Below, one piece after another: positions 1 through 4,898 of a DNA stretch of 6,267 nt (position 1 is the first letter of the stretch; each line of letters begins with the position of its first letter). The DNA comes from Eubacteriales bacterium (GTDB lineage: Bacteria > Bacillota > Clostridia > Peptostreptococcales > Anaerovoracaceae). The stretch spans positions 1 to 6,267 of the forward strand of contig JAQUYZ010000114.1 in assembly GCA_028691625.1 (NCBI GenBank). Reading direction: 5' to 3'. A program made the translations under genes and the position numbers. The notes beneath the pieces are model-generated. The model saw only the letters and a list, made by a program, of their open reading frames with translations. It was not told the DNA's origin and did no database searches.

Positions 1-489
1 TGCAATGGTCATCATCATTGCCAGTTCATGGGCCGGCAGTCCCACTCTTTGCCATGGACTCAGGAGCTTTTCAATTCCGTCGGTCAGATTAATCGGCTTC
101 GTTACAAGGGTTAAGAGGGAGGAGCCTATGATCAGGAGTACCAGTCTTGTACCCATGAAAACCGCATTATATAGCCCCTCTTCCGTTATTGTGAGAAAAC
201 CGATCCCGATCAGCGGTGTTCCCTTCGTCATAAACATATTGATGGTAAAGGTAAACACGATGATCAGGAAAATTGGCTTCAGTCCTTTTAAAATAAATTT
301 CAGCGGGACCCGTGAAATCCCGATGATCAATCCGAGGGTTACCAGTATGGCGAGATACCCCCAGAAGTCCCGGATCAAAAATAGCGAAATAATATAGACA
401 AAGGTCCAGATGATCTTTATTCTCGCGTCGAGCCTATGAATCCAGGAATTGCCCGGATAGTACTGTCCAAGTGTGATGTCACGAATCAT
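1..489 (-). CDS. ecfT: Energy-coupling factor transporter transmembrane protein EcfT (3' end cut off by window edge)
   Basis: EcfT is the membrane scaffold of group II ECF transporters. It links the two ATPases EcfA1 and EcfA2 to interchangeable vitamin-binding S components. Reading from the ATG at 489 gives 163 residues in frame to the window edge, with no stop; family members are about 260-270 residues, so roughly 100 C-terminal residues are missing. Family hallmarks seen are the N-terminal RDITLGQYYPG (3-13), the HRLDAR stretch (18-23), and the TKPINLTDGIEKLL to LPAHELAMMMT region (130-161). Hydrophobic segments lie near 26-39, 43-58, 72-87 and 106-129. The part that normally carries the Ala-Arg-Gly coupling motifs lies beyond the window. 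The start overlaps the ecfA2 stop as ATGA, and a weak GGAAG lies 8 bases upstream, which indicates translational coupling. Identification is firm; completeness downstream cannot be judged. Confidence 0.95.
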   Translation of the reverse strand, partial: MIRDITLGQYYPGNSWIHRLDARIKIIWTFVYIISLFLIRDFWGYLAILVTLGLIIGISRVPLKFILKGLKPIFLIIVFTFTINMFMTKGTPLIGIGFLTITEEGLYNAVFMGTRLVLLIIGSSLLTLVTKPINLTDGIEKLLSPWQRVGLPAHELAMMMTIA

Positions 490-1379
490 GTATTATTCTT
501 CCAATCAATATTATTTTCCCCGTTGCTCCTGCTTGTCAGAATGCGGTACAACTCTTCTTCGGCTTCATCAATGGTCAGGATATCCATCGAAACAGAAACG
601 CCTTTGTTCCTCAGCGCTCTCATCATATAAGCGGCCGGCGGCAGGCCAAGTCCAAGGGATTCCAGCAGATCTGCCTGCCGAAACACTTCCGCCGGAGTGC
701 CCGTCAAAGCCAGCTTCCCTCGGTCCAGTACGAGGACCTTGTCCGCCAGCCTTGCGATATCGCCCATGTTGTGGGAAACCAGAATGATACTGTTTTGCTG
801 GACCTCATGTATCCGTTCGACCATTTGAAGAATATCCGCGTGGGCCTTCGGATCCAGCCCGGCGGTCGGTTCGTCAAGGATGAGGAGCTGCGGTTTCATT
901 GCAATCACTCCCGCAATGGCCACTCTCCTTTTCTGCCCGCCTGAGAGCTCGAAGGGAGATCGATCCCTGATTTCCTCATAATTCAGCCCAACCAGCCCAA
1001 TGGCCTCAGCAACCCTTTCATCGACCTCTTCCTGGGAAAGCCCAAGGTTAAGAGGGCCGAAAGCAACATCCTTATGAACGGTTTCCTCAAAGAGTTGATA
1101 TTCCGGATACTGAAAGACCAGACCGATCTGTCTCCTGATATCCCGCATCTTGATATCTTTTCCGGTGATGGCGACTCCGCCGATCAGGATGCTCCCTGAT
1201 TTCGGCTTCAGCAAGCCATTCAGATGCTGGATCAATGTGGACTTGCCCGAACCGGTATGTCCGATAATTCCTACAAACTCTCCTTTGGCAATTTCAAAGC
1301 TGATGTCTGTTAAAGCCACCGACTCATAGGGCATTCCTTCACTGTATATATGGGTAAGATTTTTTACTTGAATCTGCAT
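486..1379 (-). CDS. ecfA2: Energy-coupling factor transporter ATPase EcfA2
   Basis: EcfA2 is a cytoplasmic ABC-type ATPase that pairs with EcfA1 to drive uptake through EcfT and an S component. The 297-residue length is normal. Visible motifs are Walker A GHTGSGKST (40-48), the Q-loop in GLVFQYPEYQLFEE (86-99, Q90), the ABC signature LSGGQKRR (145-152), Walker B LLILDEP with catalytic E170 (165-171), the D-loop GLDP (174-177) and the switch histidine H203. The FQYPEYQLFEETV stretch is typical of EcfA2 and separates it from EcfA1. The C-terminal helical extension expected for Ecf ATPases is present, ending in a polar Asn-rich tail. The start overlaps the last 16 bases of ecfA1. Its best ribosome site is a modest GGTGG inside ecfA1, so coupling to ecfA1 translation is likely. 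The stop overlaps the ecfT start by 4 bases. Confidence 0.97.
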   Translation of the reverse strand: MQIQVKNLTHIYSEGMPYESVALTDISFEIAKGEFVGIIGHTGSGKSTLIQHLNGLLKPKSGSILIGGVAITGKDIKMRDIRRQIGLVFQYPEYQLFEETVHKDVAFGPLNLGLSQEEVDERVAEAIGLVGLNYEEIRDRSPFELSGGQKRRVAIAGVIAMKPQLLILDEPTAGLDPKAHADILQMVERIHEVQQNSIILVSHNMGDIARLADKVLVLDRGKLALTGTPAEVFRQADLLESLGLGLPPAAYMMRALRNKGVSVSMDILTIDEAEEELYRILTSRSNGENNIDWKNNT

Positions 1380-2206
1380 GCGATATAATCCACCATTTCC
1401 TCTGTATTGATCATGTCTTCCGGTATCTCTGCACCCCGTTTTCGAAGCCGATGTGCCAGATCAACCGCAAAGGGTACATCCAGGCTCAGTGCCTTGATTT
1501 CATCGGCATGTCGGAACACCTGCGCAGGCGTTCCGTCCAGCACCACCTGCCCATCATCCATGATGATGACCCGGTCTGCTTTCGCTGCCTCTTCCATAAA
1601 GTGGGTAATCAGAAGTATAGTGATCCCCTCCCTGTGAAGCTTGTGAATGATTTCCATGACCTCGTATCTTCCGTGTGGATCCAGCATCGCGGTGGGTTCG
1701 TCCAATATGATGCATTCGGGACGCATCGCAATCACTCCGGCGATGGCAATCCTTTGTTTCTGACCACCGGATAACATGTGCGGCGCCTTTTTTCTCTCCT
1801 CATACATATTAACGGAGTAAAGGGAATCATCTACCCGCTTCCTGATTTCTCCCGGCTCTACGCCGAGATTTTCCGGGCCAAACGCCACGTCATCCTCGAC
1901 AATGGAGGAGACGAGCTGATTATCGGGGTTCTGAAATACCATGCCCGCGGTCTGTCGGATTTCCCATAGCTTTGTTTCATCCGCTGTATTGAATCCCTTT
2001 ACATAAACAGCCCCGCTGCTGGGAAGCAGCAAGGCATTGATGTTTTTCGCAAGAGTTGATTTTCCTGAGCCATTTTTGCCTATGATTGCAGTAAAGCTGC
2101 CCCGCTCGATTTCGAGGCTCACATCGTTTACCGCACGAACCGGTTCCAGTTGATCTTCTCTCTTATATTCAAATACCAGATCTTCGATTCTGATGATGTC
2201 ATCCAT
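1364..2206 (-). CDS. ecfA1: Energy-coupling factor transporter ATPase EcfA1
   Basis: EcfA1 is the first of the two ATPases of the ECF energising module (older names cbiO1, ybxA). It is 280 residues, a normal length. Visible motifs are Walker A GKNGSGKST (43-51), the Q-loop in MVFQNPDNQLV (89-99, Q92), the signature LSGGQKQR (145-152), Walker B CIILDEP with catalytic E170 (165-171), the D-loop MLDP (174-177) and the switch histidine H202. FQNPDNQLV followed by EDDVAFGPENLG is characteristic of EcfA1. The ATG directly follows the TAA of the lipoprotein gene with no gap. There is only a weak GAGAG upstream, inside that gene, so translation probably depends on ribosomes finishing the lipoprotein. 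The three ecf genes serve many S components (for riboflavin, biotin, thiamin, folate and others) encoded elsewhere; no S component is in this window, so the substrate cannot be told. Confidence 0.97.
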   Translation of the reverse strand: MDDIIRIEDLVFEYKREDQLEPVRAVNDVSLEIERGSFTAIIGKNGSGKSTLAKNINALLLPSSGAVYVKGFNTADETKLWEIRQTAGMVFQNPDNQLVSSIVEDDVAFGPENLGVEPGEIRKRVDDSLYSVNMYEERKKAPHMLSGGQKQRIAIAGVIAMRPECIILDEPTAMLDPHGRYEVMEIIHKLHREGITILLITHFMEEAAKADRVIIMDDGQVVLDGTPAQVFRHADEIKALSLDVPFAVDLAHRLRKRGAEIPEDMINTEEMVDYIACRFK

Positions 2207-2947
2207 TTATTGAAATACTCTCTTTCCCGACTCTGATACCAACCAATCGCAAGTATCAAAGAATAGCTTACTCGATATTTTATCGTTATAATCCATCGCA
2301 TATTGAATGCTGTCTAAATATGTAAAATACTCCTTTAAGGCCCATGCCGTCGTCGAGTCCGTATATTTGTTGATGAAAGCGGCATATGCGGTTTTGGCGG
2401 CCTCGGAGAAGGTATGCTTTTCGTAATCAAAAATTGGAGTTCCATTCGTCCCCATAATCAAGGCATTCATATAATTCCCATAAAGCCAGGATGCATCCTC
2501 ACCAATCAGTGTCTGATCCTTGTACTTTTTAATAAACTGCTCCATATCATAGGTTCTCTGTGCAAGCTCCTCCCAGGTAATCAGCAGTACCGCATCCTCG
2601 AAAGCCGGTGTATTCTGCTCCTTCACTTTGATCTGATAAAGCTCATTTAAGGATTCATCGATATACTTATTATAATGCTTTTCCCATTCCTCATACAAGA
2701 TGCCTTCCTGATTGAATTTCAGGATATAGCGTTCCAGATGAAGCACCATGTCACTTGCATATTTTTCATCCATTTTTGAGAGATATTTGTCAAGATACTC
2801 CGTCGCTTCCATAATCGTCTCTTCAGACACAGGTTTTTCCAGAATCTCTATGAAGTCTTTCTGAATTTTTTCCTGATCCGGTCCGCAGCCCGTTAAACTC
2901 CCGATTGTGAAAAGAATTATCAAGATGATAGCCAATGACCTTTTCAT
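2207..2947 (-). CDS. Predicted lipoprotein of unknown function, first gene of the ecf operon
   Basis: I do not recognise this family. The protein is 246 residues from the chosen ATG. It opens with a lipoprotein signal peptide: basic KR at 2-3, hydrophobic core 5-18, and lipobox L18-T19-G20-C21, so it should be lipid-anchored on the outer face of the membrane. The remainder is hydrophilic, rich in Glu, Lys, Tyr and Trp, and looks mainly helical, with no cysteine-rich or catalytic motif that I can identify. An in-frame ATG 93 bases upstream (3038-3040) was rejected. It would put 31 non-signal-like residues ahead of the signal peptide and would lie in the repeat region, whereas the chosen ATG has GGGAGG 8 bases upstream. 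The TAA abuts the ecfA1 ATG, so the two are almost certainly cotranscribed and translationally coupled. A link to ECF transport is an inference from position only; it does not resemble an S component, which would be multi-spanning. Confidence 0.85.
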   Translation of the reverse strand: MKRSLAIILIILFTIGSLTGCGPDQEKIQKDFIEILEKPVSEETIMEATEYLDKYLSKMDEKYASDMVLHLERYILKFNQEGILYEEWEKHYNKYIDESLNELYQIKVKEQNTPAFEDAVLLITWEELAQRTYDMEQFIKKYKDQTLIGEDASWLYGNYMNALIMGTNGTPIFDYEKHTFSEAAKTAYAAFINKYTDSTTAWALKEYFTYLDSIQYAMDYNDKISSKLFFDTCDWLVSESGKRVFQ

Positions 2948-2955
2948 TCCATAAA

Positions 2956-2977
2956 CCTCCCATGTGGCTGCTGCCAC
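2956..2977 (-). promoter_or_regulatory. Ribosome binding site of the lipoprotein gene with an adjacent hairpin
   Basis: GGGAGG (2961-2956 read on the minus strand) sits 8 bases ahead of the ATG at 2947 and decides the start. Two bases upstream of it is a small hairpin, GTGGC-AGCA-GCCAC (2977-2964), preceded by a G-rich stretch. The hairpin could affect access to the ribosome site, but it is only 5 bp and may be incidental. Confidence 0.6.
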
Positions 2978-3026
2978 CCCGCCAATCCGCCAAAGAAAGC
3001 CCTCTGTTTGTGCAGCTGTGAAAAGA

Positions 3027-3061
3027 AAAGCCGCATTCAATGGATGCGTCTATTACATCGC
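3027..3061. repeat. Direct repeat copy 1 (35 bp)
   Basis: Positions 3027-3061 match 3182-3216 at 32 of 35 bases, in the same orientation, 155 bases apart. The differences are at the 8th, 10th and 30th positions. The third one turns the minus-strand TATAAT of copy 2 into TGTAAT here, and no -35 box is visible upstream of this copy, so only copy 2 carries a convincing promoter. The copy includes GCGTCTATT (3046-3054), which is also complementary to 3162-3170. Confidence 0.9.
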
Positions 3062-3209
3062 CACAATGTCCACAAGGGTGATGCAATGATTCCTTCCTTG
3101 CGGCAACGCCGTTAGGATCGATGGAATCATTCTATCATGTAAGCTGCGTCGCCGCATGATCAATAGACGCTTCCCTGCGGCAAAGCCGTACTCAATGGAT
3201 GCGTCTATT
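3056..3209. repeat. Array of four contiguous palindromes in the non-coding region
   Basis: Four inverted repeats lie back to back with 1-2 bases between them. H1 (3056-3083) has arms CATCGCC/GGTGATG, 7 bp with one G-T. H2 (3085-3131) has perfect 9-bp arms AATGATTCC/GGAATCATT, then TCCT/AGGA and CGGC/GCCG inside. H3 (3134-3160) has perfect 6-bp arms ATCATG/CATGAT. H4 (3162-3209) has perfect 9-bp arms AATAGACGC/GCGTCTATT and an inner CGGC-AAA-GCCG. H2 and H4 share the core TGCGGCAA(A/C)GCCGT preceded by CTTCC. Alternatively, 3030-3054 can pair with 3162-3181 (GCCGCA/TGCGGC, GGA/TCC, GCGTCTATT/AATAGACGC; 18 bp in all) and enclose H1, H2 and H3 as a compact four-way junction. It may be a dispersed palindromic element or a structured RNA. 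The palindromes are directly visible; their role is unknown. Confidence 0.8.
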
Positions 3210-3216
3210 ATATCGC
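3182..3216. repeat. Direct repeat copy 2 (35 bp), containing the -10 box of the lipoprotein-ecf promoter
   Basis: This is the second copy of the 35-bp repeat at 3027-3061 (32 of 35 identical). It also forms the right half of the hairpin at 3162-3209, because GCGTCTATT (3201-3209) is the exact inverse of 3162-3170. The minus-strand -10 hexamer TATAAT lies inside it at 3212-3207. Confidence 0.9.
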
Positions 3217-3235
3217 ATAAAGGGGTACAGTTCAA
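3207..3235 (-). promoter_or_regulatory. Sigma-A type promoter of the lipoprotein-ecfA1-ecfA2-ecfT operon
   Basis: On the minus strand TTGAAC (3235-3230) is followed by a 17-base spacer and TATAAT (3212-3207): five of six and six of six matches to the housekeeping consensus with ideal spacing. It lies just downstream of the exchanger terminator and reads toward the lipoprotein gene. The -10 box and the likely start site fall within direct repeat copy 2. Confidence 0.8.
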
Positions 3236-3279
3236 CTTAATCTGGGAATTGCCCTGATATTTCCTGTCATGGTCTAGCC

Positions 3280-3309
3280 AAAATAAAAGAGCCACGGTTC
3301 GTGGCCCTT
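3280..3309 (-). terminator. Intrinsic terminator after the cation exchanger gene
   Basis: In the minus-strand RNA a 10-bp stem, AAGGGCCACG/CGUGGCUCUU with one G-U pair, closes a 3-nt AAC loop (3309-3287) and runs into UUAUUUU. It begins 16 bases after the TAG of the exchanger gene. The plus-strand reading lacks a comparable U run, so it is directional. Confidence 0.9.
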
Positions 3310-3325
3310 GATCTCTTTCTCCCGG

Positions 3326-4345
3326 CTACATACCGAAGAATATCGGCCCAAGAATCGGTGTATTTTCCCGTAACATATTTAACGCGACGAAGATGCTGTA
3401 GGACAATACCAGAGCAAGCCCCTGCCAGCGCTTAAAGCCGGTCTTGCTGAATGTCCCGAATAATACGGCCAGCGTTACGATACCCAGGGTAAACGGCAGC
3501 TGCACGTTGAGGATGCATGGATCGTGTGCCAAAGGAATCGGCGTGATCAGGGAAGAAACTGAAACCACCTGAATAATATTTAAAATATCCGCTCCGATGA
3601 TATTGCCGACTCCCAGATTGGAAGCCTTTTTCCGTATGGAGGTGATCGTCGTCACCAGTTCGGGAAGGGATGTGCCCAGAGCGGTGAACGTCACGGCGAT
3701 AAGGATGGAGGGAACACCCAGAATCTCAGCGATTTGGATACCGTTATCCACCAAGAGATTGGAGCCCAATACAACGAAGGATATTCCGATAATAAATTTA
3801 ACGGCATATCTCGAAGCATCCTTCTTCGTGAATGTCACGTGTTTCTGCTCGTCACTGGGTGTATTGTCAGCATTGAGCCGCATCAGTTTCTTTGCTGAAA
3901 GCACGTTGTTTAACAGGTATAAAATGAGCAAACACAATAGGCCGATACCAATCCAGCGATTGATCTCACCCATTGTAAAGCCAATGATCATCACAAGAAT
4001 CATTAAAGATATCAGGAATACTCCATTCTTGGTATAATCCTTTTTGTCTTCAATGATGGGTTTTGCAAATAACAGTAATATCGCCATAATAAATCCGGTG
4101 TTTACTGCAATGGAGCCGATGGCATTGCCGAAGGCAACGTCCGTTTCCCCCTTCACAGACGCAGTCAGGGAAACAAAGGTTTCCGGTAATGTCGTGCAGA
4201 TGCTTACAATTGTCGCCCCGATAATTATGTACGGAATGTTGAAAACATTGGCGATCCAAATAACCGCATCAATAAACCAGTCACTCCCTTTAATAATCAG
4301 AATCAACCCCAAAACAAACAGAACAAAATAAATAATATTGCCCAT
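3326..4345 (-). CDS. CaCA-family sodium/calcium (cation) exchanger, YrbG-like
   Basis: This is an integral membrane antiporter of the Ca2+:cation antiporter family, predicted to exchange calcium for sodium or protons across the cytoplasmic membrane. At 339 residues it has the usual size, with two homologous hydrophobic halves of about five helices each and a hydrophilic linker near 150-180. Alpha-1 repeat: GATIVSICTTLPE (43-55, E55), then GNAIGS (73-78) and N82. Alpha-2 repeat: TFTALGTSLPE (219-229, E229), then GNIIGADILN (247-256). E55 and E229 correspond to the paired ion-binding glutamates of the family. Two deviations are CTT instead of the usual GTS before LPE in alpha-1, and D253 where GSN or GAN is usual in alpha-2. 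The ATG has AGGAGGA a few bases upstream. The gene has its own promoter and terminator, so it is a single-gene unit. The transported ion is inferred from the family, not shown. Confidence 0.92.
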   Translation of the reverse strand: MGNIIYFVLFVLGLILIIKGSDWFIDAVIWIANVFNIPYIIIGATIVSICTTLPETFVSLTASVKGETDVAFGNAIGSIAVNTGFIMAILLLFAKPIIEDKKDYTKNGVFLISLMILVMIIGFTMGEINRWIGIGLLCLLILYLLNNVLSAKKLMRLNADNTPSDEQKHVTFTKKDASRYAVKFIIGISFVVLGSNLLVDNGIQIAEILGVPSILIAVTFTALGTSLPELVTTITSIRKKASNLGVGNIIGADILNIIQVVSVSSLITPIPLAHDPCILNVQLPFTLGIVTLAVLFGTFSKTGFKRWQGLALVLSYSIFVALNMLRENTPILGPIFFGM

Positions 4346-4380
4346 AGAATCCTCCTCCGTTGGTATGATAATGTTTCTTC

Positions 4381-4410
4381 ATTATAGTATGAACAGTTCG
4401 AACATGTCAA
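4381..4410 (-). promoter_or_regulatory. Sigma-A type promoter of the cation exchanger gene, with palindromes in the spacer
   Basis: On the minus strand TTGACA (4410-4405), an 18-base spacer and TATAAT (4386-4381) match the consensus exactly at both hexamers. A start near 4374 gives a leader of about 29 nt. The spacer contains overlapping small palindromes: GAACAGTTC (4391-4399), GTTCGAAC (4396-4403) and ACATGT (4402-4407), the last reaching into the -35 box. They may be an operator, but no regulator is identified. Confidence 0.85.
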
Positions 4411-4428
4411 CAAAGCCCTGCCTCGGTT

Positions 4429-4462
4429 AAAAAAAAGACCATGCAAATAGATTGCACAGTCT
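4429..4462 (-). terminator. Intrinsic terminator of the ribosomal alpha operon, after rplQ
   Basis: In the minus-strand RNA the arms AGACUGUGCAA (4462-4452) and UUGCAUGGUCU (4446-4436) form an 11-bp stem with two G-U pairs around the loop UCUAU, followed directly by a run of U (complement of A4429-A4436). It starts about 25 bases after the rplQ stop. On the plus strand the two wobbles become mismatches and no U run follows directly, so the direction is clear. Confidence 0.92.
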
Positions 4463-4486
4463 CTCAGGATCTTTTTATTTCATTTC

Positions 4487-4828
4487 TTATACGAGCTCCA
4501 GGAAAACCACTTCCGCGTTGTCCCCCTGACGAGGTCCTAACTTCAGAATTCGGGTATATCCACCGTTTCTTTCGGCATATTTAGGAGCTATTTCATCAAA
4601 CAGCTTCTTAACTACATCTTCATCATAAACATATGCGAGTACCTGTCTTTTTGCATGTAGATCGCCACGCTTTGCCAATGTAATCATTTTTTCCGCTTCT
4701 CTTCTTGCTTCCTTTGCTCTGCAGTCGGTTGTTGTGATCCGGCCTTCTCTGAAAAGGTCGGTCACAATGTTTCTAAGCATTGCTTTTCTGTGAGCAGTTG
4801 GTCTGCCTAATTTTCTGTAACCTGGCAT
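4487..4828 (-). CDS. rplQ: 50S ribosomal protein L17
   Basis: L17 is a protein of the large ribosomal subunit, placed near the exit of the peptide tunnel. The 113-residue length is typical of bacteria (about 113-130). The family start [20 protein letters not shown] (1-20) is plain, followed by the basic [19 protein letters not shown] stretch and the C-terminal [22 protein letters not shown]. The ATG has a strong AAAGGAGGA (4843-4835) six bases upstream. It is the last gene of the rpsD-rpoA-rplQ operon end, 70 bases after rpoA, and an intrinsic terminator follows. Nothing is unusual in the protein. Confidence 0.98.
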   Translation of the reverse strand: MPGYRKLGRPTAHRKAMLRNIVTDLFREGRITTTDCRAKEARREAEKMITLAKRGDLHAKRQVLAYVYDEDVVKKLFDEIAPKYAERNGGYTRILKLGPRQGDNAEVVFLELV

Positions 4829-4857
4829 TTATATTCCTCCTTTGCTAAGATTCGAGT

Positions 4858-4895
4858 CACCTTCTATAGATTTACTGTGCAAATCTAGATAGGTG
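4858..4895. other. Hairpin between rpoA and rplQ
   Basis: An inverted repeat fills half of the 70-base gap: CACCT (4858-4862) with AGGTG (4891-4895), and TAGATTT (4867-4873) with AAATCTA (4881-4887) around a 7-base loop. That is 12 bp with a small internal loop. No U run follows on the minus strand, so it is not a standard terminator. It could be a processing or stability element in the operon messenger, or chance. Confidence 0.5.
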
Positions 4896-4898
4896 CGC

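Larger units (their letters stand above)
2948..3200 (-). promoter_or_regulatory. Predicted long structured 5' leader of the lipoprotein-ecf operon
   Basis: If transcription starts about 7 bases after the -10 box, near 3200, the messenger has a leader of about 250 nt before the lipoprotein ATG. It includes the palindromes H1 to H3 and both arms of the enclosing stem (3162-3181 with 3030-3054). Just after the 3' arm of that stem the RNA reads UUUUCUUUUC (3029-3020). I looked for thiamin, FMN, cobalamin and other common vitamin riboswitch consensus elements and recognised none. Regulation by this leader is an inference from its length and folding potential. The leader could equally be a repeat element with no regulatory function. 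Confidence 0.45.

Noticed and set aside
5..397. Plus-strand open frames opposite ecfT, the ecfA genes, the exchanger and rpoA
   Set aside because: They are antisense to strongly identified genes, show no recognisable protein features, and have no convincing ribosome sites. They are by-products of codon use on the minus strand.
2948..3040. N-terminal extension of the lipoprotein gene to the ATG at 3040
   Set aside because: It would bury the lipoprotein signal peptide 31 residues inside the protein. The internal ATG at 2947 has a good ribosome site and gives a standard signal peptide.
3064..3076. Short direct repeat TTGTGG-ACA-TTGTGG on the minus strand as an operator
   Set aside because: It is two 6-base copies lying in the loop of one of the hairpins, downstream of the promoter. 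That is too short to support as a binding site on its own.
2823..3086. Minus-strand open frame whose product shares a short DASIE-containing stretch with the frame at 3053-3295
   Set aside because: The shared peptide is just the translation of the 35-bp direct repeat in the same orientation. The frame also runs out of phase through the signal peptide of the lipoprotein gene.
2948..3200. Known vitamin riboswitch (thiamin, FMN, cobalamin) ahead of the ecf operon
   Set aside because: I could not find the conserved sequence blocks of these classes in the leader. A covariance-model search would settle it.
3027..3216. CRISPR array
   Set aside because: There are only two direct copies of the 35-bp unit, 155 bases apart, with structured related sequence between them rather than unique spacers, and no cas genes.
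3053..3295. Minus-strand open frame of 80 codons across the non-coding region
   Set aside because: Its start codon lies inside the exchanger terminator and upstream of the mapped promoter boxes, it has no ribosome site, and its sequence is explained by the palindromes and direct repeat.
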